Source: Rhizobium sp. ACO-34A (GTDB lineage Bacteria > Pseudomonadota > Alphaproteobacteria > Rhizobiales > Rhizobiaceae). Taken from it: a DNA stretch of 64,000 nucleotides. The DNA lies in assembly GCA_002600635.1 (NCBI GenBank), contig CP021374.1:124001-188000 (forward strand). Reading direction: 5' to 3'. The notes under the pieces were generated by a model. The model saw only the letters and a program-made list of their open reading frames with translations. It was not told the origin of the DNA and searched no databases. How positions within the stretch are numbered: position 1 is the first letter of the stretch; each line of letters opens with the position of its first letter. Position numbers and translations under genes: made by a program. Below are positions 1 to 8,646 of the stretch, in pieces.

Positions 1-1862
1 TCTGGGGCATCCCCGCATCGGACATCAAGGTGACCGATGGCGTTGTCTCCGGTGGCGGGAATTCCGCCACGTTCGGAGAACTGGTGGCGCAGGGCATAAC
101 CCGGAGCTTCACCGAGGACGAGCTCAAGGCGCTACCGCTCAAGCCCCATTCCGAGCTGACCATGGTCGGCAAGGATGTGACCGCGCTCGACATTGCCGGC
201 AAGACGACGGGCAAGGCGATCTTCGGCATCGACGCCAAGGTCGAAGGCATGGTCTATGCCGCGCCGCTTTTGCCGCCGACGCGTTATGGCTCCGAAATCG
301 TCAGCATCGATGACAGTGCTGCAAAGTCCGTCAAGGGCTACCAGCAGACGATCAGGCTCGACGATCCCTCGGGAACCGTTCCGGGCTGGGCCATGGTGAT
401 CGCGGCCAGTTATTGGGCCGCCTGCAAGGCGTCCGAACTTGTGAAGGTCGAGTGGAAGGCCGGCGAAACCGCCAAGGTGAGCGAAGCCGATATTCAGGAC
501 CACGCCCGCAAGCTGATCGCGGATGAAAGTAACGGGGCGATGCTTGACACCGGTGACACCAATGTCGATCCGGTCTTCGCCAAGGCTGCCGATACGATCG
601 AGGCCGAATATACCACGGCCACGGTGCTGCACTTCCAGCTCGAACCGCTCAACGCGCTTGCGTTCCAGAACCCGGAGGGTGTGTGGGAAATCCACACCGG
701 AAACCAGTGGCAGTCGCTTGCGCTGCCCTGGCTGCAGAAGGCTCTCGGGGTGGATGAAAACGGAGTCATCATGCGCAGTTACCTGCTCGGCGGCGGCTTC
801 GGCCGGCGATTGAACGGCGACTATGCGGTGCCGGTGGCGCTCGCTTCCAAGGCGCTCGGCGGCAAGCCGGTGAAGATGGTCATGATGCGGCCGCAGGACG
901 TGTTGTTCGACAGCCCTCGTTCGCCGTCGGTGCAGAAACTGCGCATGGCATTCGACGAGAATAGGAATGTCATTGCCATGGATACGGCAGTCGCGGCGGG
1001 ATGGCCGACCAAGGTGATGATCCCGGGCTTCATGCCGAAGGGTGTCAATGGGGAGGCCTACGATCCCTTCGCCAGCGACGGCGGTGACCATTGGTATTCG
1101 GTGGGGGCGCAGCGACTGCGGGCGATTTCCAACGATCTGGCGGAAAGCACCTTCCGTCCGGGCTGGCTGCGTTCGGTGTCCCCGGGCTGGATCAACTGGT
1201 CGGTGGAAAGCTTCATGCACGAGGCTGCGGTAAAGGCCGGCAAGGACCCGCTGCAGTTCCGCCTCGACCTCCTGAAGGCCGAGGGACGTAACGCCGGCAC
1301 TGCGCCGGATTCCGTCGGTGGCGCTTCGCGGCAGGCGCATGTGCTTTCCCGCGTCGCGGAACTCTCGGGCTATGGCAAGACCACACTCCCGGCTGACACC
1401 GCAATCGGGCTTGCCACGACCTACGGGCAGGCGCGCTCCATGCCGACTTGGGTCGGCGGAGCCGTGCAGGTCCATGTCGACCGCAAGACCGGTCACATCG
1501 ACGTGCAAAAGATCTGGCTGGTGGTGGATTGCGGCATTGCCGTCGATCCCGATGGCGCCCGCGCCCAGTGCGAGGGTTCGGCCCTGTGGGGCCTTTCCAT
1601 GGCGCTCTACGAGGGTACGGAGTTCGAGAACGGGCAGGTGCGTGACAGCAATCTCGACACCTACACGCCGCTGCGCATGATCGATACGCCGGAACTGGTG
1701 GTGGAGATCGTCGAAAGCACCGAAGTGCCGGTTGGTCTTGGCGAACCGGGAACGACGGTCGTCGCACCAGCTATCGGCAATGCGATCTTCGAGGCGGTCG
1801 GCGTGCGCCTGCGCCATCTTCCCATCACTCCCGAGGCAGTGCTTGCGGCACTGAAGGGCTAA
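1..1862 (+). CDS. Molybdenum hydroxylase large subunit, isoquinoline 1-oxidoreductase beta (IorB)-like, 5' truncated
   Basis: The reading frame is open from the window edge (first full codon at base 3), so the N-terminus lies outside. About 620 residues are present of the roughly 740 usual for IorB-type proteins. The family belongs to the xanthine/aldehyde dehydrogenase superfamily and hydroxylates N-heterocycles or aldehydes using a molybdopterin cofactor; a small 2Fe-2S subunit is normally encoded next to it. Seen here are a cofactor-binding GGGFGRR motif (about 250 residues after the first in-frame ATG at base 30) and, near the C-terminus, GLGEPGTTVVAPAIGNAIF, which contains the expected catalytic glutamate. 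A perfect hairpin follows the stop codon. The true substrate cannot be read from sequence. IorB versus another aldehyde dehydrogenase of this class is left open. Confidence 0.85.
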   Translation, partial: WGIPASDIKVTDGVVSGGGNSATFGELVAQGITRSFTEDELKALPLKPHSELTMVGKDVTALDIAGKTTGKAIFGIDAKVEGMVYAAPLLPPTRYGSEIVSIDDSAAKSVKGYQQTIRLDDPSGTVPGWAMVIAASYWAACKASELVKVEWKAGETAKVSEADIQDHARKLIADESNGAMLDTGDTNVDPVFAKAADTIEAEYTTATVLHFQLEPLNALAFQNPEGVWEIHTGNQWQSLALPWLQKALGVDENGVIMRSYLLGGGFGRRLNGDYAVPVALASKALGGKPVKMVMMRPQDVLFDSPRSPSVQKLRMAFDENRNVIAMDTAVAAGWPTKVMIPGFMPKGVNGEAYDPFASDGGDHWYSVGAQRLRAISNDLAESTFRPGWLRSVSPGWINWSVESFMHEAAVKAGKDPLQFRLDLLKAEGRNAGTAPDSVGGASRQAHVLSRVAELSGYGKTTLPADTAIGLATTYGQARSMPTWVGGAVQVHVDRKTGHIDVQKIWLVVDCGIAVDPDGARAQCEGSALWGLSMALYEGTEFENGQVRDSNLDTYTPLRMIDTPELVVEIVESTEVPVGLGEPGTTVVAPAIGNAIFEAVGVRLRHLPITPEAVLAALKG

Positions 1863-1868
1863 TGCAAG

Positions 1869-1897
1869 ACGCCGCCGGACTTCTGGTCCGGCGGCGT
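1869..1897. terminator. Hairpin between convergent genes
   Basis: Perfect 12-bp inverted repeat (ACGCCGCCGGAC, loop TTCTG, GTCCGGCGGCGT), seven bases after the IorB-like stop and just before the converging D-carbamoylase stop. There is no long U tract on either side, but the stem is strong and the position between convergent stops fits a bidirectional terminator. Confidence 0.7.
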
Positions 1898-1923
1898 TCC
1901 AATCCTGTCTGTTGTTTCCAATT

Positions 1924-2841
1924 TCAGTCTTGCGCGGTCAGTGCGGTGTAGATTTCCGGGCGGCGATGAAGGCGGAAATTGAAGATGTTGGCGCGGATCT
2001 CGGTGCAGCGGTCGAGATCGCAATCATGCACCACCAGTTCGTCACCGAGCGTGCTTGCCATGGCGACGATCTCGCCGGTGGGGGCAATGATGCAGCTCTG
2101 GCCGATGAGGTCGCAATCCTCTTCCCTGCCGGCCTTGGCGACGCCGATCACCCACATACCATTCTGATAGGCCCCGGCCTGCATGCAGAGATGGTTGTGG
2201 AAGCACTGGAGATGGTCGTGCTCCGGGGCGAGCGGATAATGAACCGGCGTGTTGTATCCGATCAGCGCCATCTCGGCGCCGCGCAACGCCAGTTCGCGAT
2301 AGGTCTCCGGCCAGCGCCGGTCGTTGCAGATCGCCTGACCGATCTTGCCATCGAAGACGTCAGCCGCCGAGAAGGGCTCCATGCCCGGCTCGAAGTAACG
2401 CTTTTCCAGATGCTGGAAGGGCCGCCACGGTTCGTTTTCCTTGTGGCCCGGCAGGTGGATCTTGCGGTAGCGGTGCACGATCTCGCCGGTTTTGTCGACG
2501 ATAACAGACGTATTGTAGTGCCGGGTCTGGCCGTCTTCTTCCGTCAACTCCGCATATCCGAAGGAGAAGCCGATGCCGAGTGCCTTTGCCCTGGCGAAGA
2601 GCGGGGCAACTGCCTCATTCGGCATCGAGCGCTCGAAGAAGAAATCGATGTCCGCCTGCTCTTCCATGAACCAGCGCGGGAAGAAGGTGGTCAGCGCCAG
2701 TTCGGGATAGACGACCAGATCGCACCCGCGTGCGGCTGCCTTCTCCAGCAGCGCGATCATGCGGGCGACCACGCTCTCGCGGCTTTCCGAACGGGCGATC
2801 GGCCCGAGCTGGGCCGCGCCGGTGACAACTATTCTAGCCAT
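1924..2841 (-). CDS. N-carbamoyl-D-amino acid hydrolase (D-carbamoylase), nitrilase superfamily
   Basis: 305 residues, the usual family length. It hydrolyses N-carbamoyl-D-amino acids to the D-amino acid, CO2 and ammonia in the cytoplasm. The nitrilase-fold triad is complete at the positions expected from the Agrobacterium enzyme: Glu47 in VVYPELALTTFFPRW, Lys127 in YRKIHLPGHKE and Cys172 in QAICNDRRWPET. The whole N-terminal half reads like the Agrobacterium D-carbamoylase. The start ATG overlaps the stop of the upstream M20 gene (ATGA), so the two are translationally coupled as the third gene of a minus-strand operon. With the hydantoinase at 10304 it would complete the route hydantoin to N-carbamoyl-D-amino acid to D-amino acid. 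The natural substrate is not known. Confidence 0.9.
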   Translation of the reverse strand: MARIVVTGAAQLGPIARSESRESVVARMIALLEKAAARGCDLVVYPELALTTFFPRWFMEEQADIDFFFERSMPNEAVAPLFARAKALGIGFSFGYAELTEEDGQTRHYNTSVIVDKTGEIVHRYRKIHLPGHKENEPWRPFQHLEKRYFEPGMEPFSAADVFDGKIGQAICNDRRWPETYRELALRGAEMALIGYNTPVHYPLAPEHDHLQCFHNHLCMQAGAYQNGMWVIGVAKAGREEDCDLIGQSCIIAPTGEIVAMASTLGDELVVHDCDLDRCTEIRANIFNFRLHRRPEIYTALTAQD

Positions 2842-4091
2842 CAGGCTTCTTCTCCATTCGTGGGCAGGGCCTGCTTCAGCGTGACCTGAAGCAGCACGTT
2901 CGCACCGTTGGCGAGGTCTGCCGGTTCTGTGTATTCGGTGATGTTGTGGCTGATACCGTCGACGCTCGGCACGAAGATCATAGCGGCCGGCGCGATCCGG
3001 GCCAGCATCTGCGCGTCATGGCCGGCGCCCGAAAAAAGCCGGCGGGTGGAAAGGCCGAGTGCCTTTGCGGTGCCGTCGATGGTCTGGATCAGCGTCGGAG
3101 CAAAATCGACCGGCTCGAAACGGGCGAGGCTGCGCCGCTCGATTGTCACTTCTTCCTCACCGGCGATCTGTTCGATCAGCGCGGCAAGCTTTGCCTCCGC
3201 TTGCTGCAACAAGGTTTCGTCGGGATTGCGTAGATCGACGGTCATCACCGCCTTCTCGGCGACGACGTTGACGAGGTTGGGTGTCAGCGTGATCGCGCCG
3301 ACGGTGCCGACCTGATCGCCGCCCATGGCCCGAACGAAGGCTCCGACGCCTGCCGCGATGCGTGCGGCGGCAAGACCGGCGTCGCGGCGCAGGCGGATTG
3401 GTGTCGTGCCCGCATGGGCTGAACGTCCGCGGATCGTCAGTTCGGTCCAGGAAATGCCCTGAACACCGAGCACCGCGCCGATCTCGATCTTCTCATCCTC
3501 AAGCACCGGACCTTGCTCGATATGCAATTCGAAATAGGCCGCGACTTCCTTCGGACCGTGATTGGTACCGGCATAGCCGATGGCCTCGAGTTCGTCGCCC
3601 AGCCTCTTGCCATCGATGGAGACGATATCGAGGGCTTCCGCGAGCGGCAGCCCGCCGACGAAGACGAGGCTGCCCAGCATGTCGGGCGCGAAGCGCGCGC
3701 CTTCCTCATTGGTGAATGCGGCGACGACGACCGGCAGATCGGTCTCTATGTTTCCATCGTTCAGCGTGGCGATGACTTCCAGTCCAGCCAGAACGCCGAG
3801 TGCCCCGTCATAAAGGCCGCCGGTTGCGACGGTGTCGATGTGCGAGCCGAGCATGACGGCGGGGCTTTCGCGGCCGCCCTTGCGTGTGCCGAAGATATTG
3901 CCGATTGGATCGATTGCAACGTCGAGCCCGAGCGCCTTCATTTCGGCGACCAGATGATCTCGCCCGAGTTTTTCCGAGGGGGTCAGGGCAAGACGGCAGA
4001 CGCCGCCGCCTTCCAAGGCGCCGATCTTGCCGAGCCGTTCGACACGGGAGACCAGCCGCGCCGGATCGATACGAAGTTCCTGGAATATCAT
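2841..4091 (-). CDS. M20-family amidase, N-carbamoyl-L-amino acid hydrolase / allantoate amidohydrolase type
   Basis: 416 residues from the ATG at 4091, which overlaps the stop of the diaminopropionate ammonia-lyase gene (ATGA). The open frame extends 42 codons further upstream, but that part lies inside the neighbouring gene and looks non-coding. Two-metal M20 hydrolase features are visible: MLGSHIDTVATGGLYDG (metal His and Asp), FTNEEGARF (acidic pair), ELHIEQGP, the lid-domain segment GRSAHAGTTP and SGAGHDAQ near the C-terminus. Members remove the carbamoyl group from N-carbamoyl-L-amino acids, beta-ureidopropionate or allantoate. Coupling to a D-specific carbamoylase downstream suggests the operon handles both stereoisomers, or two successive ureido intermediates. 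Assignment within the family is open. Confidence 0.87.
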   Translation of the reverse strand: MIFQELRIDPARLVSRVERLGKIGALEGGGVCRLALTPSEKLGRDHLVAEMKALGLDVAIDPIGNIFGTRKGGRESPAVMLGSHIDTVATGGLYDGALGVLAGLEVIATLNDGNIETDLPVVVAAFTNEEGARFAPDMLGSLVFVGGLPLAEALDIVSIDGKRLGDELEAIGYAGTNHGPKEVAAYFELHIEQGPVLEDEKIEIGAVLGVQGISWTELTIRGRSAHAGTTPIRLRRDAGLAAARIAAGVGAFVRAMGGDQVGTVGAITLTPNLVNVVAEKAVMTVDLRNPDETLLQQAEAKLAALIEQIAGEEEVTIERRSLARFEPVDFAPTLIQTIDGTAKALGLSTRRLFSGAGHDAQMLARIAPAAMIFVPSVDGISHNITEYTEPADLANGANVLLQVTLKQALPTNGEEA

Positions 4092-5308
4092 TCGCCTGCC
4101 TCCACGGCCTTGCCGCTCTTGCCGACGATGGATTGGTAAAGCTCCGCATCCGTGTCGCCCTCGCTGCCGAAGAAGAGCACGACCGAGTTTTCGTTGAGCC
4201 CCAGTTCCTCGCGCCATTCGGGCCTTGCGGACGCAACGAGATAGCCGGCAAGGCCCGCCACGCCGCTTTCCCCGCCGACGAGCCGTGCTCCGGCCTCACC
4301 GGAGGCAAGCAGGCGCATGGTGTCCGCTACCGCATCGTCGGGGATTGCCATGAAGGCGCTGGCGCCACCTTGGAGGATCGGCCAGGCGATGATGGACGGT
4401 TCGCCGCAGGCGAGGCCCGCCATGATGGTTTCGAGATCTCCGCCAACGGCTGTCGGCTTGCCGGCCACTGCGCTTTCAAGAAGGCACGCCGCCGTTTCCG
4501 GTTCGACAACGGTGACAACAGGTGCGTCGACCCCGAGCGCTTCCCAGAAATGGGCGGTGACAGCCGCGGCAAGGCCGCCGACGCCGCCCTGTATGAAGAT
4601 GTGCGTGGGCCGGAGGCCGTCAAGCTGGCGTTCCGCCTCGTCGGCCATCACGCTGTAGCCCTGCATGACGTTGCGCGGCACGTCGGTATAGCCGGGATAG
4701 GACGTGTCGGAGACGACGTGCCAGCCCTTTTCAGCCGCCATCCGCGCGGCCTCGCGCACGCTGTCGTCGTAGTTGCCAGCGGTGCGGATGACCTTCGCCC
4801 CATAGGAGGCGATGGCCTGCTCCCGCGCTTGCGAAACGGTGGCGTGAATGAAGATCACGGCCTTGCAGCCGAACATGCGGGCACCCCAGGCGACGGAGCG
4901 TCCGTGGTTGCCATCCGTTGCGCAGGTAACGGTGACGTCGGAAACGATGCCGGTGTAACGTCCGTCGAGAATGTCCTGCGGCGCCGGTTTCGTGCCGGTC
5001 TCTTTCTCGATAAGTGCAGCCAGCAGCCGATAGACGGCATAGGCGCCACCGAGCGCCTTGAAGGAACCGAGGCCGAAGCGGCCGGCTTCCTGCTTATAGA
5101 AAATGCGGGAAACGCCGGTTGCTTCTGCGAGAGCATCGAGGCTGACGAGTGGTGTTTCGGCATAACCGCGCCATGCGGAAATGGTCGACAGCGCCTCCTT
5201 CCCGGCGTCGCGGGACAGGACAGGCTTGAAGGTGTCGGGATAGGGGCCTTTCGGCGCGGGATGTCCTGCCTCGAAACGGGCTTTGACAGAAGCGAAATCG
5301 GAGACCAT
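4088..5308 (-). CDS. dpaL: Diaminopropionate ammonia-lyase (PLP enzyme)
   Basis: 406 residues, matching the DpaL/YgeX family. It converts 2,3-diaminopropionate (D or L) to pyruvate and two ammonia molecules using pyridoxal phosphate. Lys84 in GSFKALGGAYA is the expected Schiff-base lysine; CATDGNHGRSVAW provides the PLP phosphate loop and a catalytic Asp; DTSYPGYTDVPRNVMQGY is a family signature. First gene of the minus-strand operon with the two carbamoylases, transcribed away from the RpiR regulator. E. coli ygeX lies in a comparable set (ygeX, an M20 hydrolase, a hydantoinase), which supports a shared catabolic theme. Confidence 0.9.
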   Translation of the reverse strand: MVSDFASVKARFEAGHPAPKGPYPDTFKPVLSRDAGKEALSTISAWRGYAETPLVSLDALAEATGVSRIFYKQEAGRFGLGSFKALGGAYAVYRLLAALIEKETGTKPAPQDILDGRYTGIVSDVTVTCATDGNHGRSVAWGARMFGCKAVIFIHATVSQAREQAIASYGAKVIRTAGNYDDSVREAARMAAEKGWHVVSDTSYPGYTDVPRNVMQGYSVMADEAERQLDGLRPTHIFIQGGVGGLAAAVTAHFWEALGVDAPVVTVVEPETAACLLESAVAGKPTAVGGDLETIMAGLACGEPSIIAWPILQGGASAFMAIPDDAVADTMRLLASGEAGARLVGGESGVAGLAGYLVASARPEWREELGLNENSVVLFFGSEGDTDAELYQSIVGKSGKAVEAGE

Positions 5309-5380
5309 CGTTGGGAGATTCCAAAACCGGGAAAACTATGCGAAAGGATACCCGGCGATTGCAGGCAGTCAACACAAAAT

Positions 5381-5394
5381 GAAAAAGATTTTTC
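5381..5394. promoter_or_regulatory. Candidate RpiR operator in the divergent promoter region
   Basis: Inverted repeat GAAAAA-GA-TTTTTC, in the 118-base A/T-rich gap between dpaL (minus) and the RpiR gene (plus). RpiR regulators commonly sit next to such operators. A related repeat occurs upstream of the importer genes at 6330-6350. Binding by the adjacent regulator is inferred. Confidence 0.4.
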
Positions 5395-5426
5395 GTTATT
5401 GTTGATTTTTGAAAATGGAGCCGGGA

Positions 5427-6320
5427 ATGAACGAGCAGGAAGACAGCCGTCCGATCGACGTCAGGATCATGGGAATCTACGACGAATTGACGGCCAGCGA
5501 GAGGCGTCTGGCGGCGGTCGTCATGGAGGCGCAAACCAATCTCGCGAGCTTCACGGCAGGCGAACTGGCGGCCAAGGCGGACATTTCCAACGCCACGGCC
5601 GCCCGCTTTTTCAAGCGCCTCGGTTATGCCAGCTACAACGATGCCCGCATGCATGCCCGGCAGGCGGAAGATTGGGGGTCGCCGCTCTACGAACTGACTG
5701 GTACGGGTCGAAAGCGCCTCGCTCCCGGCGATTTCGGGCTGCATATAGCCCAGGATCTGCAGAACCTCACACGCACGGCCGAGATGCTGAGCGAGGCGGA
5801 TCTGGATCAGGCAGTCCGCATCATTGCCGAGGCGTCACGGGTCTTTGTCGTGGGCTTTCGTAATTCCATGGCGCTGGCCAATTATGCCCGCGGCCTACTG
5901 ACCAACATCAAGCCGGATGTACATCTTCTGCCGCTTGCGGGCGTTTCCATGGGCGAGGAGCTGGCTGGCATTGGCGAGCGGGATGCTTTCCTGGTGCTTG
6001 GTTTTCGCCGCCGCCCGGCGCTTTTGCGGGAAATCATGGCGGTGGTGAAGGAAGCCGGTGCTCCCTCGGTGCTGATTGCCGACATGACGGCGGCGCGGAC
6101 CGCGCAGCTCGCGACGGTGACGTTGCGATGCCACAACCGGGGCCACTCGATGTTCGATAGCTATGCGGCGCCCATGAGCGTTATCAACTATGTCTGCTCC
6201 TCGGTCAGTCAGCAGCTCGGTGACTCGGCGGTCGAGCGTCTGGCCGAGATCGAGCGCCTTCATGAAAGGCTGGATCAGCTGGCTGGCCCTGTGCAGGGCA
6301 GAAAAATGCTCAAGGATTAG
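5427..6320 (+). CDS. MurR/RpiR-family transcriptional regulator (HTH plus SIS domain)
   Basis: 297 residues from the ATG at 5427, chosen because GGAG lies six bases upstream. TTG 5409 and ATG 5415 are alternative in-frame starts that would add four to six residues. The N-terminal HTH_6 domain (about residues 10-85) contains FTAGELAAKADISNATAARFFKRLGY. The C-terminal SIS domain (about 110-250) contains VFVVGFRNSMALANYARGLL and would bind a small phosphorylated or sugar-like effector. It is divergent from dpaL and upstream of the polyamine-type importer, so it probably regulates both transcripts. Ligand unknown. Confidence 0.85.
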   Translation: MNEQEDSRPIDVRIMGIYDELTASERRLAAVVMEAQTNLASFTAGELAAKADISNATAARFFKRLGYASYNDARMHARQAEDWGSPLYELTGTGRKRLAPGDFGLHIAQDLQNLTRTAEMLSEADLDQAVRIIAEASRVFVVGFRNSMALANYARGLLTNIKPDVHLLPLAGVSMGEELAGIGERDAFLVLGFRRRPALLREIMAVVKEAGAPSVLIADMTAARTAQLATVTLRCHNRGHSMFDSYAAPMSVINYVCSSVSQQLGDSAVERLAEIERLHERLDQLAGPVQGRKMLKD

Positions 6321-6329
6321 TCATTTGCC

Positions 6330-6350
6330 GAAAATTGAAACGTAATTTTC
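6330..6350. promoter_or_regulatory. Second candidate RpiR operator upstream of the importer operon
   Basis: GAAAATT-N7-AATTTTC inverted repeat, ten bases after the regulator stop and about 107 bases before the binding-protein start. The A/T-rich tract continues to about 6385 and contains another GAAAAT half-site near 6367. Probable promoter/operator of the importer-hydantoinase transcript. Confidence 0.4.
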
Positions 6351-6456
6351 ATATTGCATAAATTCTGAAAATGTTTTTTTATTTTGCTCGGACCGGAGAA
6401 AAGACCGGCCGCCTGTTTAACGGTCTCTCAGAGGGGACCCCATAAGGACCGAGCCC

Positions 6457-7536
6457 ATGGAATTTCGCATCAACCGTCGTGGACTTCTGAAAACCGCAGC
6501 CGGCGCCGCAGCGCTTGGCGCGCTGCAGCCCTTCAACCGGGCCTTCGCAGCCACCGATATCGTCTGGATGACCTGGGAAAACCTTGCGAAGGACGATTAC
6601 CTCGCCGCTTTCCTGAAGGATGGCGATGTTTCCATCACCAAGAATTTCATCGGCACCGATGACGAGCAGTTCGCCAAGCTGCGTGCCGGCGGTGCTTCCT
6701 CGGTCGACCTGATCACGCCCGGCCTCGACAAGGTCGAGTACTACGTCGCCTCCGATCTCCTGCAGCCGATCGATTTCGCCAAGGTTCCGAACGCCTCGCT
6801 GCTGTACGACACCTTCAAGAAGACCGATCTCGGCAAGAAGGATGGCAAGACCTACGGCATTCCGTTCTACTGGGGCATCAATCCGATCGTCTATCGCGCC
6901 GACCTCATGGATGCCGAGCCGGATTGGTCCGTCTTCTTCGAGGGCGACAAGTATGCCGGCAAGCTTGCCATGCGTGACTACGCGCTGGAAGGCATCATGA
7001 TCGCGGCTCTCTACCTCGGTATTCCGAAGGACAAGATGTTCGATCTTGACGACAAGGAGCTGGCCGAGGTCAAGAAGGCGCTGATGGCGCAGAAGAAGCT
7101 GCTGCGGACCTACTGGAACTCCATCGGCGACCTGACCAACCTCTTCGCATCCGGTGAAGTCGTGTGCGCCTTCTCCTGGGTCCCGCCCTATTACGATCTT
7201 TCGGCCCGCGGCCTGAAGATGGGCATGGCGAAGCCGAAGGCCGGCGTTATCGGCTGGTGCGATACCATTGCCGTTCCGGCAGCCGTCGAGGGTGAAAAGC
7301 TCGACAAGGTATTCAGCTTCGTCAACTATCTGCTCGGCCCGGAATACGGCGAAAAGCTTGCCTTCGGCGGCCCCTACGCACAGGGCACCTCCGCGGCCCT
7401 CGACAGGCTGCCCGACGACCAGAAGGACAAGATCTTCGTCAAGGATCTCTCCATCATGGACGGCTTCGTGTGGAAGAAGAACCCGGCCCGTTATAATGAC
7501 TGGGTTGCCCTCTGGAACGAAGTGAAGGCCAGCTGA
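6457..7536 (+). CDS. Spermidine/putrescine-type ABC transporter substrate-binding protein (PotD-like), Tat-exported
   Basis: 359 residues. The N-terminus carries a twin-arginine signal (NRRGLLKTAAGAAALGAL), ending near residue 31 at the AFA-AT site, so the protein is exported folded to the periplasm. The mature part has features of the bacterial extracellular binding protein family 1/PotD group (DIVWMTWENLAKDDYL at the start, YWGINPIVYRADLM in the middle). It heads a run of four transporter genes and a hydantoinase. The neighbouring catabolic genes suggest that the ligand may be a cationic ureide or hydantoin derivative rather than a classical polyamine. This is inference. Confidence 0.85.
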   Translation: MEFRINRRGLLKTAAGAAALGALQPFNRAFAATDIVWMTWENLAKDDYLAAFLKDGDVSITKNFIGTDDEQFAKLRAGGASSVDLITPGLDKVEYYVASDLLQPIDFAKVPNASLLYDTFKKTDLGKKDGKTYGIPFYWGINPIVYRADLMDAEPDWSVFFEGDKYAGKLAMRDYALEGIMIAALYLGIPKDKMFDLDDKELAEVKKALMAQKKLLRTYWNSIGDLTNLFASGEVVCAFSWVPPYYDLSARGLKMGMAKPKAGVIGWCDTIAVPAAVEGEKLDKVFSFVNYLLGPEYGEKLAFGGPYAQGTSAALDRLPDDQKDKIFVKDLSIMDGFVWKKNPARYNDWVALWNEVKAS

Positions 7537-7538
7537 TC

Positions 7539-8642
7539 ATGAATGCCGCAGACCGGGTCGTGGACGAGACGGAAGAGCGACAGGGCCGTTCCCTTCTGCG
7601 CGGCATCGCCGTGCACAAGGAATATGGCGGTGTCCAGGCTGTCCGTGGAGTGGATTTCCGCATCGCCCCCAACAGCTATGTGACCCTTCTCGGTCCATCC
7701 GGCTGCGGCAAGACTTCCCTGCTGAGGATGATTGGTGGTTTCGAGGAAATTTCCTCCGGGATCATCGAACTGGACGGCCGGTCGCTGGCGGGCATTTCCG
7801 CCAGTCGCCGGCCCGTCAATACCGTGTTCCAGAACTACGCTCTCTTCCCGCATCTTTCCGTCGAGGAAAATGTCGGCTTCGGTCTTGCCTATCGCAGGCT
7901 TTCGAAGCCGGAGATCGCGACCAAGGTGGAGGCGGCGCTCGCCATGGTGCAGATGACACCGATGGCGAAGCGGCGTCCGCGCCAGCTTTCCGGTGGCCAG
8001 CAACAGCGTGTGGCGCTGGCTCGCGCTATCATCAACGAGCCGCGACTTCTGCTGCTCGACGAGCCGCTTTCGGCGCTTGATCGGCGGATGCGCAAGGACA
8101 TGCAGATCGAGCTGAAGGATCTTCAGCGGCGGCTTGGCATGACCTTCCTCCATGTCACCCACGATCAGGAAGAAGCCTTCGCCCTTTCCGACGAGATCAT
8201 CGTCATGAACAATGGCCGGATCGAACAGCAGAGCACGCCCGCCGAAATCTATCGCCGCCCGGCCAGCGCCTATGTGGCGGATTTCATCGGCGGCGCAAAT
8301 CTCGTGCCGGGCAAGATCCGCAGCGTTTCCGATGGCGCAACCGCAATCGAGACGCCGCTTGGCATCTTTGCAAGCCCCGCTGTCCCAGGCCTGCGCATGG
8401 GTTCCCCGGCTGTCCTTTGCCTGCGGCCGGAACTCTTGCGGCTGGGTACGGGCGAGGGGTTCGAGGCAACCGTCACGCACACGGTTTTCCGGGGAGCGGA
8501 ATGGCTGGTGGAAGCGCGCGCCCTTGGCGATCTCGCTCTTTCTCTTATCGTCCATGAGGCGGAGCCGCCCGTGGTGGGCAGCACAATCAGGCTATCCTTC
8601 GATCCGGCGCGCGCCTGGATCGCCGCCGCCGACGGGAACTGA
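7539..8642 (+). CDS. ABC transporter ATPase, PotA-like
   Basis: 367 residues, typical of PotA/UgpC-type ATPases with a C-terminal TOBE domain. Walker A GPSGCGKT is at about residues 52-59, the Q loop at QNYALFPH, the signature [14 protein letters not shown], Walker [13 protein letters not shown] and the H loop HVTHDQEEA. It energises the importer formed with the preceding binding protein and the two following permeases. It begins two bases after the binding-protein stop and is followed closely by the first permease, so all are one transcript. Confidence 0.93.
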   Translation: MNAADRVVDETEERQGRSLLRGIAVHKEYGGVQAVRGVDFRIAPNSYVTLLGPSGCGKTSLLRMIGGFEEISSGIIELDGRSLAGISASRRPVNTVFQNYALFPHLSVEENVGFGLAYRRLSKPEIATKVEAALAMVQMTPMAKRRPRQLSGGQQQRVALARAIINEPRLLLLDEPLSALDRRMRKDMQIELKDLQRRLGMTFLHVTHDQEEAFALSDEIIVMNNGRIEQQSTPAEIYRRPASAYVADFIGGANLVPGKIRSVSDGATAIETPLGIFASPAVPGLRMGSPAVLCLRPELLRLGTGEGFEATVTHTVFRGAEWLVEARALGDLALSLIVHEAEPPVVGSTIRLSFDPARAWIAAADGN

Positions 8643-8646
8643 GCCG

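Noticed and set aside
132..1817. Long minus-strand open frame (561 codons) opposite the IorB-like gene
   Set aside because: The translation is rich in His, Arg and Asp without family features and is the mirror of a conserved gene in GC-rich DNA.
3884..5863. 659-codon plus-strand open frame across the carbamoylase, dpaL and RpiR genes
   Set aside because: It spans several real genes and the divergent promoter region; its codons mirror conserved genes on the other strand or another frame.
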